From NCBI GenBank assembly GCA_035948315.1, contig DASZJG010000089.1:248001-312000 (forward strand): DNA of 64,000 nucleotides, read 5' to 3'. Origin of the DNA: CAJCJE01 sp035948315. Its GTDB lineage: Bacteria > Actinomycetota > Actinomycetes > Mycobacteriales > Pseudonocardiaceae. Numbering within the stretch: position 1 is the first letter of the stretch; each line of letters starts with the position of its first letter. The position numbers and the translations under genes were made by a program. Below, piece after piece: positions 32,859-41,723 of this stretch. The notes beneath the pieces were generated by a model, which did no database searches, was not told where the DNA came from, and saw only the letters and a program-made list of their open reading frames with translations.

Positions 32859-34150
32859 CTGTTGATCCTCTTACTCCGGTACTCACCAAGCGCTGGCTGT
32901 CCCCGCGCTCGTGGCGGCTGTCCACCTACGAGCAGCTGGAGGGCTACACCGCGCTGCGCAAGGCGCTGGCCGGCACTCCGGAACAACTGGTCAACGTGGT
33001 CAAGGACGCGGGGCTGCGCGGTCGCGGCGGTGCCGGCTTCCCGGCGGGCGTGAAGTGGAGCTTCATGCCGCCCAACGAGGACAAGCCGCACTACCTGGTG
33101 ATCAACGCCGACGAGGGCGAGCCGGGCACCTGCAAGGACATTCCGCTGATGATGGCGGACCCGCACTCGCTGATCGAGGGCTGCGTGATCGCGGCCTACG
33201 CGATGCGCTCGCACCACTGCTTCATCTACGTGCGCGGCGAGGCCCTGCACTGCCTGCGGCGGCTGACCATGGCGGTGCGCGAGGCGAAGGAAGCCGGCTA
33301 CGTCGGCAAGGACATCCTCGGCTCCGGGTACGACCTGGAGATCACCGTGCACGCGGGCGCTGGCGCCTACATCTGCGGTGAGGAGACGGCGCTGCTCGAC
33401 TCGCTGGAGGGCCTGCGCGGCCAGCCGCGACTCAAGCCGCCGTTCCCGGCCGCCGCCGGCCTCTACGCGGCGCCGACCACGGTCAACAACGTGGAGACCA
33501 TCGCCAGCGTGCCGTTCATCGTCAACGCGGGCTCGGACTGGTTCCGGCAGATGGGGCGGGACAAGTCGCCCGGCCCGAAGATCTACTCGATCTCCGGCCA
33601 CGTCGAGCAGCCCGGCCAGTACGAGGCGCCGATGGGCACCACCCTGCGCGAGCTGCTGGAACTGTGCGGGGGCATGAAGGACGGCATCCCGCTGAAGTTC
33701 TGGACCCCGGGCGGTTCGTCCACCCCGATGTTCACCACCGAGCACCTCGACGTGCCGCTGGACTTCGAGGGCGCGGTCGAGGCCGGGTCGATCCTGGGCA
33801 CGACGGCCGTGATGGTGTTCAACGAGACGGTGTCCGTGCCGTGGGCCGTGATGAAGTGGACCCAGTTCTACGAGCACGAGTCGTGCGGCAAGTGCACGCC
33901 GTGCCGCGAGGGCACCTACTGGCTGGCCCAGATTCTGGAGCGGATGGTCGCCGGGAACGGCACGGCGAGCGACATCGACACCCTGCTCGATGTCTGCGAC
34001 AACATCTTCGGCCGGTCCTTCTGCGCCCTCGGTGACGGCGCGGTCTCGCCGATCCAGAGCGGCATCAAGTACTTCAAGGACGAGTTCCTGGCGCTGTGCA
34101 AGGACAACGCCGCGCGGAACGAACGGCGCGAGCTGGCGGGAGCGCACTGA
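32855..34150 (+). CDS. nuoF: NADH-quinone oxidoreductase subunit F
   Basis: A 431-aa subunit holding NADH, FMN and cluster N3. The glycine-rich nucleotide site is GRGGAGFPAG (56-65); INADEGEPGTCKD and YICGEETALLDSLEG follow. The 4Fe-4S ligands are Cys344, Cys347, Cys350 (ESCGKCTPCREGT) and Cys390 (FCALGDGA). ATG 32855 overlaps the nuoE stop; the longer open frame is read-through of nuoE in another frame. This is the electron entry point of the enzyme. Confidence 0.97.
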   Translation: MTVDPLTPVLTKRWLSPRSWRLSTYEQLEGYTALRKALAGTPEQLVNVVKDAGLRGRGGAGFPAGVKWSFMPPNEDKPHYLVINADEGEPGTCKDIPLMMADPHSLIEGCVIAAYAMRSHHCFIYVRGEALHCLRRLTMAVREAKEAGYVGKDILGSGYDLEITVHAGAGAYICGEETALLDSLEGLRGQPRLKPPFPAAAGLYAAPTTVNNVETIASVPFIVNAGSDWFRQMGRDKSPGPKIYSISGHVEQPGQYEAPMGTTLRELLELCGGMKDGIPLKFWTPGGSSTPMFTTEHLDVPLDFEGAVEAGSILGTTAVMVFNETVSVPWAVMKWTQFYEHESCGKCTPCREGTYWLAQILERMVAGNGTASDIDTLLDVCDNIFGRSFCALGDGAVSPIQSGIKYFKDEFLALCKDNAARNERRELAGAH

Positions 34151-34152
34151 CG

Positions 34153-36711
34153 ATGACCATTGCTCCGGAGCAGAAGAGCGAGCAGGCGCCGGTGCCCGAG
34201 GGGCACGTGCGGCTGACCATCGACGGCGAGGAGGTGATCGCGCCCAAGGGGGAGCTGATCATCCGCGCCGCCGAGCGGATCGGCGTCGAGGTGCCGCGCT
34301 TCTGCGACCACCCGCTGCTGGACCCGGCCGCGGCCTGTCGGCAGTGCCTGGTCGAGGTCGAGATGAACGGCCGCCCGATGCCCAAGCCGCAGCCCTCCTG
34401 CGCGGTCACGGTCGCCGAGGGCATGGTGGTCAAGACGCAGCGCACGTCGGCGGTGGCGGACAAGGCGCAGCAGGGCGTGATGGAGCTGCTGCTCATCAAC
34501 CACCCGCTGGACTGCCCGATCTGCGACAAGGGCGGTGAGTGTCCGCTGCAGAACCAGGCGCTCGCGCACGGCCGCGCCGACTCGCGGTTCGTCGACACCA
34601 AGCGCACGTTCGCCAAGCCGGTGCCGATCTCCGCGCAGGTGCTGCTGGACCGGGAGCGCTGCGTGCTCTGCCAGCGCTGCACCCGCTTCGCCGACGAGAT
34701 CGCCGGCGACCCGTTCATCGATCTGCTCGAACGCGGTGCGCACCAGCAGATCGGCGTCGGCCCGGCCGACCCGACCGCGCTGCTCGCCCAGGGCGAGACG
34801 CCCAGCCAGACGACCGGGTTCACGGTCAACGGCTCCGCGCACGACATCGCGGTCGGCGACAAGCAGCCCTTCGCCAGCTACTTCTCCGGCAACGTCATCC
34901 AGATCTGCCCGGTCGGCGCCCTCACCTCCGCCGCGTACCGGTTCCGCTCCCGCCCGTTCGACCTGGTGTCCAAGCCGAGCGTGTGCGAGCACTGCGCGTC
35001 CGGCTGCGCCCAGCGCACCGACTTCCGGCGCGGCAAGGTGCAGCGGCGCCTCGCCGGCGAGGACGCGGCGGTGAACGAGGAGTGGACCTGCGACAAGGGC
35101 CGCTTCGCCTTCACCTACGCCACCGCCGACGACCGGTTCACCCGGCCGATGGTGCGCGACGAGAAGACCGGTGAACTCAAGGAATCGTCCTGGACCGAGG
35201 CGCTGCGCATCGCGGCCGACGGCCTGCTCGCGGCCCGCAAGGGCAAGGGCGCCGCGGTCCTCCCCGGCGGTCGGCTGACCGTCGAGGACGCCTACGCCTA
35301 CGCGAAGTTCGCCAGGATCGCGCTGCGCACCAACGACATCGATTTCCGGGCCCGGCCGCACTCGGCCGAGGAACTGGACTTCCTCTCCTCGACCGTGCTC
35401 GGCGCGACGCCGGAGAACGGCGGCGTCTCCTATGCCGACCTCGAAACCGCGCCCGCCGTGCTGTCGGTCGCATTCGAGCCGGAGGAGGAGTCGCCGATCG
35501 TGTTCCTGCGGCTGCGCAAGGCGGCCCGCAAGAACGGCACCAGGTTCTTCCAGATCGCCAGCCACACCACGCCCGCGGTCACCAAGACCTTCGGCACCCT
35601 GCTCGCCTGCGAGCCGGGCGCGGAAACCGCGGCGGTCGACGGACTGGTCGCGCACGCACCGGACGTGGCGCAGGCGCTGGGCAAGCCCGGCGCGGTGGTG
35701 CTGGTCGGCGAGCGGGCCGCGGTCATCCCGGGTCTGTTCGCCGCGCTGCACCGGCTGATCACCGCGACCGGCGCCAAGCTGGCCTGGATCCCGAGGCGCG
35801 CGGGCGAACGCGGCGCGCTGGAAGCGGGCGCGGTGCCCAACCTGCTGCCCGGTGGTCGCCCGGTCACCGACGCGAGCGCCCGCGCGGACATCGAGCGGTC
35901 CTGGGGCCTCGCCCCGGGCAGCCTGCCCGAGTCGCTGGGCCTGGACACCAACGGCATCATCGCCGCGGCCGCCGCCGGTCAGCTCGGCGCGCTGGTCGTC
36001 GGCGGGGTCGACCCGGACGACCTGCCCGACCCGGAACTCGCCGACCTCGCACTGTCCACTGTGGACTTTGTGGTCAGCCTGGAACTGCGGCCCAGCGAGG
36101 TGACCAAGCGGGCGCACGTGGTCCTGCCGGTCGCGCCCGCGCAGGAACGCTCCGGCAGCTACCTCAACTGGGAGGGCCGCCGCCGCGAGTTCGACGTCGT
36201 CATCGAGCGGGCCGGCGCGCTGCCCGACTGCCGCGTGCTGGACACGCTGGCCGTCGAGATGGACGTGGACCTGTTCACCCAGACCGCGCAGGCCGCGGCC
36301 GGTGACCTGGCCCGGCTCGGCCCCGTCGCCGCGCCGATCCCGGTGCCGGCCCTGGTACTCGACGCGACCCCGGCCCCGACACCAGGCCCCGGCCAGGTGA
36401 AGCTGGCGACCTGGCGGCAACTGCTGGACAACGGCTCGCTGCAGATCAACGAGCCGCACCTGGCGGCCACCGCGCGACTGGCCACGGCCCGGCTCGCCGA
36501 ACAGACCGCGGCCGCGCTGGGCATCACGTTCGGCCGCCCGGTCACCGTGTCCACCCGGCACGGCTCGGTCACCCTCCCGGTGCTGCCGGCCGATCTGCCA
36601 CCCGGCGTGGTCTGGCTGCCGGAGAACTCCGGCCCGTCCTCGGTGCGCCGCACGCTGCGTGCGACACACGGCTCCGTCGTGGACATCGCTGCGAATGAAG
36701 GTGAGGCGTGA
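34153..36711 (+). CDS. nuoG: NADH-quinone oxidoreductase subunit G
   Basis: An 852-aa subunit. 2Fe-2S ligands are Cys51, Cys62, Cys65 and Cys83. N5 is His117, Cys121, Cys124 and Cys130. A further 4Fe-4S set is Cys170, Cys173, Cys176 and Cys252. Cys278, Cys281, Cys285 and Cys313 form the C-x2-C-x3-C-x27-C pattern of N7, the off-pathway cluster kept in E. coli and Thermus. The C-terminal half is a molybdopterin-oxidoreductase-like domain without visible cofactor role. ATG 34153 starts 2 bp after nuoF. Confidence 0.95.
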   Translation: MTIAPEQKSEQAPVPEGHVRLTIDGEEVIAPKGELIIRAAERIGVEVPRFCDHPLLDPAAACRQCLVEVEMNGRPMPKPQPSCAVTVAEGMVVKTQRTSAVADKAQQGVMELLLINHPLDCPICDKGGECPLQNQALAHGRADSRFVDTKRTFAKPVPISAQVLLDRERCVLCQRCTRFADEIAGDPFIDLLERGAHQQIGVGPADPTALLAQGETPSQTTGFTVNGSAHDIAVGDKQPFASYFSGNVIQICPVGALTSAAYRFRSRPFDLVSKPSVCEHCASGCAQRTDFRRGKVQRRLAGEDAAVNEEWTCDKGRFAFTYATADDRFTRPMVRDEKTGELKESSWTEALRIAADGLLAARKGKGAAVLPGGRLTVEDAYAYAKFARIALRTNDIDFRARPHSAEELDFLSSTVLGATPENGGVSYADLETAPAVLSVAFEPEEESPIVFLRLRKAARKNGTRFFQIASHTTPAVTKTFGTLLACEPGAETAAVDGLVAHAPDVAQALGKPGAVVLVGERAAVIPGLFAALHRLITATGAKLAWIPRRAGERGALEAGAVPNLLPGGRPVTDASARADIERSWGLAPGSLPESLGLDTNGIIAAAAAGQLGALVVGGVDPDDLPDPELADLALSTVDFVVSLELRPSEVTKRAHVVLPVAPAQERSGSYLNWEGRRREFDVVIERAGALPDCRVLDTLAVEMDVDLFTQTAQAAAGDLARLGPVAAPIPVPALVLDATPAPTPGPGQVKLATWRQLLDNGSLQINEPHLAATARLATARLAEQTAAALGITFGRPVTVSTRHGSVTLPVLPADLPPGVVWLPENSGPSSVRRTLRATHGSVVDIAANEGEA

Positions 36712-38057
36712 TGCGGACCTTCGCCCAGTACACCAACGGTGACACGGCGATCCTGCTGAACAACGACCCGGTGTGGCTCTCGATCATCAAGATCGTCGTC
36801 GTGTTCCTGTTCCTCATGGTCATGGCGATGATCTGTGTCTGGGCGGAACGCCGGATCCTGGGCAAGATGCAGCACCGTCCCGGCCCGAACCGGGTCGGCC
36901 CGTTCGGTCTGCTCCAGGCGCTGGCCGACGGTCTGAAGGTGGCCTTCAAGGAGGACATCCGACCGCTGCTCGCCGACAAGTTCGTCTACATGATCGCGCC
37001 GGTGATCGCCGCGGTGCCCGCGTTCCTCGCCTTCGCGGTGACGCCCTTCGGCGGCCAGGTCTCCATATTCGGCCACCAGACCGCATTGCAGATCACCGAC
37101 CTGCCGGTCGGCGTGCTGGTGGTGCTGGCCTGCTCCTCGGTCGGCGTCTACGGCATCGTGCTCGGCGGCTGGTCCTCCGGCTCGCCCTACCCGCTGCTCT
37201 CCGCGCTGCGCTCGGCCGCCCAGATGATCTCCTACGAGATCGCGATGGGCCTCTCGCTGGTCGCGGTCATCATCTTCAGTCACTCGCTGTCCACTGCGGA
37301 CATCGTGAACGCGCAGTCCTCCGGCTGGTACGCCTGGATGCTCCCGGTCAGCTTCGTCATCTACCTGATCTCGATGGTCGGTGAGACCAACCGGGCCCCG
37401 TTCGACCTCCCGGAGGCCGAGTCGGAGCTGGTCGGCGGCTACCACACCGAGTACTCCAGCCTGAAGTTCGTGCTGTTCTACATCGCCGAGTACATCAACA
37501 TGGTCGGCGTCTCCGCGTTCGCCACCACGCTGTTCCTCGGCGGCTGGCACGCGCCGTGGCCGCTGACCCTGTGGGGCGGGGCCAACTCCGGCTGGTGGGG
37601 CCTGCTCTGGTTCCTGATCAAGACCTGCCTGGTGATCTTCTGCTTCATGTGGGCCCGCGCCGCGCTGCCCCGGCTGCGCTACGACCAGTTCATGCGGTTC
37701 GGCTGGAAGGTGCTGGTCCCGGTCAACCTGATCTGGATCGCCGCGGTCGTCGCGGTCCGCGAGGTCAAGTCCACCTACGGCTTCTCCGCCCCGATCGTGC
37801 TGGTCATCCTCGGTGTCGTGGTGGTCGTGGCGCTGCTGATCGCGTTCATGGCACCGGAGAAGCGCGTCGGCGACGACGGCGTGCAGCTGACCGGCAACCG
37901 GTACCCGATCCCGCCACTGGATCTCGTGGTGCCCACCAAACCCACACCACGTCGACCATCCGCGGCCCGGCGCCGCGCGGCCGAACGCGCGGCCGAGGCC
38001 GTCGTGCCGGCTAGCTCTTCGAGCGCAGGAAAGGAGGCCGGCGATGGGGTTGTTTGA
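36711..38057 (+). CDS. nuoH: NADH-quinone oxidoreductase subunit H
   Basis: A 448-aa membrane subunit linking the peripheral arm to the proton-pumping arm and forming much of the quinone chamber. Signatures are WAERRILGKMQHRPGPNRVG, LADGLKVAFKEDIRP and ETNRAPFDLPEAESELVGGY. About eight helices are seen. ATG 36711 shares a base with the nuoG stop (TGATG); the in-frame GTG 36708 is less likely. A basic C-terminal tail (RRPSAARRRAAERAAEA) is actinobacterial. It overlaps nuoI by 14 bp. Confidence 0.97.
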   Translation: MRTFAQYTNGDTAILLNNDPVWLSIIKIVVVFLFLMVMAMICVWAERRILGKMQHRPGPNRVGPFGLLQALADGLKVAFKEDIRPLLADKFVYMIAPVIAAVPAFLAFAVTPFGGQVSIFGHQTALQITDLPVGVLVVLACSSVGVYGIVLGGWSSGSPYPLLSALRSAAQMISYEIAMGLSLVAVIIFSHSLSTADIVNAQSSGWYAWMLPVSFVIYLISMVGETNRAPFDLPEAESELVGGYHTEYSSLKFVLFYIAEYINMVGVSAFATTLFLGGWHAPWPLTLWGGANSGWWGLLWFLIKTCLVIFCFMWARAALPRLRYDQFMRFGWKVLVPVNLIWIAAVVAVREVKSTYGFSAPIVLVILGVVVVVALLIAFMAPEKRVGDDGVQLTGNRYPIPPLDLVVPTKPTPRRPSAARRRAAERAAEAVVPASSSSAGKEAGDGVV

Positions 38058-38586
38058 TCCCGTCAAGGGCTTCGGAGTCACCTTCTCGACGATGTTCAAG
38101 CGGGTGGTCACCGAGCAGTACCCGGAGGACTTCCGGGCCACGGCAGCGCGCTACCACGGCCGCCACCAGCTCAACCGGCACCCGGACGGGCTGGAGAAGT
38201 GCGTCGGCTGCGAGCTGTGCGCCTGGGCCTGCCCGGCCGACGCGATCTTCGTCGAGGGCGGCAACAACACCGAGGAGGAGCGCTTCTCCCCCGGTGAGCG
38301 CTACGGCCTCGACTACCAGATCAACTACCTGCGGTGCATCGGCTGCGGCCTGTGCGTCGAAGCCTGTCCGACCCGGTCGCTGACCATGACCAACTTCTAC
38401 GAGTTGGCCGACGACAACCGGCAGGACCTGATCTACACCAAGGAAGAGCTGATGGCGCCGCTGCTGCCCGGCATGGAGCAGCCGCCGCACCCGATGCGCC
38501 TTGGCGAGAACGAGAAGGACTACTACGTCCTGGGTCCCGAGCTGGCGCGCAAGCAGCCCGCCCCGGTCGAGGGAGCCGGCCAGTGA
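38044..38586 (+). CDS. nuoI: NADH-quinone oxidoreductase subunit I
   Basis: A 180-aa 8Fe ferredoxin-type subunit carrying clusters N6a and N6b, which pass electrons to NuoB. The two motifs are Cys53-x2-Cys56-x2-Cys59-x3-Cys63 and Cys98-x2-Cys101-x2-Cys104-x3-Cys108 (CVGCELCAWACP; CIGCGLCVEACP). ATG 38044 lies inside the end of nuoH behind AGGAGG; nuoJ follows with a GTGA overlap. Confidence 0.97.
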   Translation: MGLFDPVKGFGVTFSTMFKRVVTEQYPEDFRATAARYHGRHQLNRHPDGLEKCVGCELCAWACPADAIFVEGGNNTEEERFSPGERYGLDYQINYLRCIGCGLCVEACPTRSLTMTNFYELADDNRQDLIYTKEELMAPLLPGMEQPPHPMRLGENEKDYYVLGPELARKQPAPVEGAGQ

Positions 38587-39455
38587 TCCACGAAGCAGCG
38601 CTGTTCGCCCAGGCCGCGAGCGACACGGTCAACAAGGTCGGCGCGGGCGAGACGATCATCTTCTGGATCCTCGGCCCGATCGCCCTTGCCGGCGCGCTGG
38701 GCATGCTGTTCTCCCGCAACGCGGTGCACTCCGCGCTGTGGCTGGTGCTGACCATGTTCAGCCTCGGCGTGTTCTACATGATCGAGCAGGCGCCGTTCCT
38801 GGGCTTCGTGCAGATCATCGTCTACACCGGCGCGATCATGATGCTGTTCCTGTTCGTGCTGATGATGGTCGGCCGGGAGTCCTCGGACTCGGTCGTCGAG
38901 GTGCTGCGCGGCCAGCGGCTGTGGGGCGGCATCCTCGGCGTCGGGGTCGCCGGCCTGTTCATCGGCATCGTTTCGCAGTCCCTTGTGGACGTCACGTCGT
39001 CGAACCTGAACGGACCCAACGGCACCAACGGCGGCAACGTGGCCAACATCGGCCGCTCGCTGTTCACCGACTTCCTGTTCCCGTTCGAGCTGACCTCGGC
39101 GCTGCTCATCACCGCGGCGGTCGGCGCGATCGTGCTCGCCTACACCGGCAAGTCCGACCGGCGCGGCCGCAAGACCCAGCGCGAACTGGTCGCCATGCGC
39201 TTCCGCGGCGAGTACTCCCGCCCGTCGCCGCTGCCCGGCCCCGGCGTGTTCGCCACCGCCAACTCGGTGGCCACCCCGGCCCTGCTGCCCGACGGTTCGG
39301 TCGCGCCCGAGTCGCTGTCCGAACTGATCGACTCGGTTCCGATCAGCGAGTTCGCGCACGACCTCGAAGTGTCCACGGGCACCGAGCACCACGCGGACGC
39401 GCACGCGCTCACCCAGTCCACTTCGGACTCGGACGAGGAGGTTAGCCACTCGTGA
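38583..39455 (+). CDS. nuoJ: NADH-quinone oxidoreductase subunit J
   Basis: A 290-aa membrane subunit. Five helices include the conserved third one, PFLGFVQIIVYTGAIMMLFL, whose pi-bulge moves in the catalytic cycle. The protein is longer than E. coli NuoJ because of a loop around NGPNGTNGGN and a C-terminal extension of about 110 residues that is hydrophilic and acidic, as in other actinobacteria. GTG 38583 overlaps the nuoI stop; the stop overlaps nuoK (GTGA). Confidence 0.95.
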   Translation: MIHEAALFAQAASDTVNKVGAGETIIFWILGPIALAGALGMLFSRNAVHSALWLVLTMFSLGVFYMIEQAPFLGFVQIIVYTGAIMMLFLFVLMMVGRESSDSVVEVLRGQRLWGGILGVGVAGLFIGIVSQSLVDVTSSNLNGPNGTNGGNVANIGRSLFTDFLFPFELTSALLITAAVGAIVLAYTGKSDRRGRKTQRELVAMRFRGEYSRPSPLPGPGVFATANSVATPALLPDGSVAPESLSELIDSVPISEFAHDLEVSTGTEHHADAHALTQSTSDSDEEVSHS

Positions 39456-39751
39456 CCCCCACCTACTACCTGCTGCTCTCGGCGCTGCTGTTCTCGATCG
39501 GCGCGGTGGGCGTGCTGGTCCGGCGCAACGCCATCGTGGTGTTCATGTGCATCGAGCTGATGCTCAACGCGGTGAACCTGACCCTGGTCACCTTCGCCAG
39601 GATCAACGGTTCGCTCTCGGGCCAGATCATGGCGTTCTTCGTCATGGTCGTCGCGGCCGCCGAGGTCGTCGTCGGCCTGGCCATCATCATGTCGATCTTC
39701 CGGGCCAGGCGGTCCACCTCGGTCGACGACGCGAACCTGTTGAAGTACTGA
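39452..39751 (+). CDS. nuoK: NADH-quinone oxidoreductase subunit K
   Basis: A 99-aa three-helix membrane subunit. The conserved Glu residues of the proton path are in VVFMCIELMLNAVNL and VVAAAEVVVGLAII, the standard NuoK/MrpC positions. GTG 39452 overlaps nuoJ. The size is exactly typical. Confidence 0.97.
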   Translation: MTPTYYLLLSALLFSIGAVGVLVRRNAIVVFMCIELMLNAVNLTLVTFARINGSLSGQIMAFFVMVVAAAEVVVGLAIIMSIFRARRSTSVDDANLLKY

Positions 39752-39782
39752 CTTGCGGATCTTGGATTAGGAGTCGCACGCG

Positions 39783-41723
39783 ATGGAAGCTGTGCACCCG
39801 GCGAGTGGTGTCGCGACAGTGTCGTGGCTGCTGCTCGCGCTGCCCGCGTTCGGCGCGCTGGTGCTGTTGATCGGCGGCAGGCGCACCGACAAATGGGGAC
39901 ACCTGCTCGGCTGTCTGACCATCATCGCGGCGTTCGTCATCGGCCTGATCACGTTCATCAACTCGACCGGCCTCGCGGTCGCCGACCGGGTCCAGGAACT
40001 GCACCTGTTCTCCTGGATCCCGGTGAACGCGTTGCAGGTCGACTTCGGACTGCGGCTCGACCCGCTGTCGTTGACGTTCGTGCTGCTGATCACCGGCGTC
40101 GGCGGGCTGATCCACGTCTACTCGATCGGCTACATGTCGGCCGACCGGGATCGCCGCCGGTTCTTCGCCTACCTCAACCTGTTCGTGGCATCGATGCTGC
40201 TGCTGGTCCTCGGCGACAGCTTCGTGACCCTCTACCTCGGTTGGGAGGGCGTCGGTCTCGCGTCCTACCTGCTGATCGGTTGGTACATCGACCGGCCTGC
40301 CGCCGCGACCGCCGCCAAGAAGGCGTTCCTGATGAACCGGGTCGGCGACGTCGGCCTGGCCATCGCGATCTTCATCCTGTTCGCCAACCTGCACACCACC
40401 CAGTACTCGGTGGTCTTCGCGAACATCGGCAAGCTCTCGCCCGGCACGATCACCGCGATCGCGTTGTTGTTGCTACTCGGGGCCTGCGGTAAGTCCGGCC
40501 AGTTCCCACTCCAGTCCTGGTTGCCCGACGCGATGGAGGGTCCGACGCCGGTCTCGGCGCTGATCCACGCCGCGACCATGGTCACCGCCGGTGTGTACCT
40601 GGTCTGCCGGTCCAACCCGATCTACGACCTCACCGTGGCCGGCCGGCTGACGGTGGTCTTCGTCGGCGCGATCACGCTGCTGATCGGGTGCATCGTCGGC
40701 TGCGCCTACGACGACATCAAGAAGGTGCTGGCCTACTCGACGGTCAGCCAGATCGGCTACATGATGCTGGCCGCGGGCCTCGGGCCCTTCGGCTACGCGC
40801 TGGCCATCACGCACCTGCTCACGCACGGCTTCTTCAAGGCCGGCCTGTTCCTCGGGGCCGGCTCGGTCATGCACGGCATGAACGACGAAGTGAACATGCG
40901 CAAATTCGGCGGGCTGTTCAAGCGGATGCCGATCACCGCGGTCACCTTCGGCCTCGGCTACCTGGCCATCATCGGTTTCCCGGGCCTGTCCGGGTACTTC
41001 TCCAAGGACGCGATCATCGACGCCGCGTTCCAGCAGCCGGGTTGGCAGGGCTGGGTGTTCGGCATCGCCGCGGTCGTCGGCGCCGGCCTGACCGCGTTCT
41101 ACATGACTCGCCTGGTGATCATGACGTTCTTCGGCAAGGAACGGTGGCGTGACCTCAAGACCGACGACGGTCACGACTTCCACCCGCACGAGGCGTCGCC
41201 GGTGATGTGGATCCCGATGACGATCCTGGCCATCGGCTCGATCGGCGCCGGCGCGTACTTCTCGCTGGGCCACCGGCTCGCCGACTGGCTGACCCCGTCG
41301 CTGGGCACCTTGCAGGAGCGCTCGGCGGGCCCGCTGTCCAGCACCGAGATCACCATCCTGACCCTGGTGCTCGCCGCCATCGGGGTGGTCGTCGCGATCC
41401 TCACCGTCGGCCGCAGCGCCGTTCCGGTGGAACGCCCCGCGCGGGTGTCCTGGCCGGTGCGGGCCGCGCGCGCCAACCTCTACGGCGACGCCCTCAACGA
41501 GACCCTGATCGCCCGCCCCGGCCTGTGGCTGGACCGGGCGCTGGTCTTCGGCGACAAGTTCGGCATCGACGGTGCCGTCAACGGCATCGGCATCCTGTTC
41601 CGCGGTAGTTCGGGACGATTGCGCAAGCTGCAGACCGGGTTCGTGCGTTCCTACGCGCTGAGCATGTTGGGAGGCGCGATCGTGCTGATCGGTGCCCTGC
41701 TGTTGGTGAGGTTCTCCGGGTGA
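39783..41723 (+). CDS. nuoL: NADH-quinone oxidoreductase subunit L
   Basis: A 646-aa antiporter-like proton-pumping subunit at the far end of the membrane arm. Typical stretches are LGWEGVGLASYLLIGWY, GKSGQFPLQSWLPDAMEGPT, LIHAATMVTAGVYLV, LAYSTVSQIGYMMLAAG and the C-terminal region that forms the lateral helix. About 15-16 helices are present. ATG 39783 lies 31 bp after nuoK, the largest gap in the operon apart from the 31 bp between nuoA and nuoB. It overlaps nuoM by GTGA. Confidence 0.97.
   Translation: MEAVHPASGVATVSWLLLALPAFGALVLLIGGRRTDKWGHLLGCLTIIAAFVIGLITFINSTGLAVADRVQELHLFSWIPVNALQVDFGLRLDPLSLTFVLLITGVGGLIHVYSIGYMSADRDRRRFFAYLNLFVASMLLLVLGDSFVTLYLGWEGVGLASYLLIGWYIDRPAAATAAKKAFLMNRVGDVGLAIAIFILFANLHTTQYSVVFANIGKLSPGTITAIALLLLLGACGKSGQFPLQSWLPDAMEGPTPVSALIHAATMVTAGVYLVCRSNPIYDLTVAGRLTVVFVGAITLLIGCIVGCAYDDIKKVLAYSTVSQIGYMMLAAGLGPFGYALAITHLLTHGFFKAGLFLGAGSVMHGMNDEVNMRKFGGLFKRMPITAVTFGLGYLAIIGFPGLSGYFSKDAIIDAAFQQPGWQGWVFGIAAVVGAGLTAFYMTRLVIMTFFGKERWRDLKTDDGHDFHPHEASPVMWIPMTILAIGSIGAGAYFSLGHRLADWLTPSLGTLQERSAGPLSSTEITILTLVLAAIGVVVAILTVGRSAVPVERPARVSWPVRAARANLYGDALNETLIARPGLWLDRALVFGDKFGIDGAVNGIGILFRGSSGRLRKLQTGFVRSYALSMLGGAIVLIGALLLVRFSG

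Noticed and set aside
33916..36669. A 917-codon minus-strand open frame opposite nuoF and nuoG
   Set aside because: It has the same bias artefact and no recognisable domain, and the plus strand carries intact complex I subunits with all Fe-S ligands.
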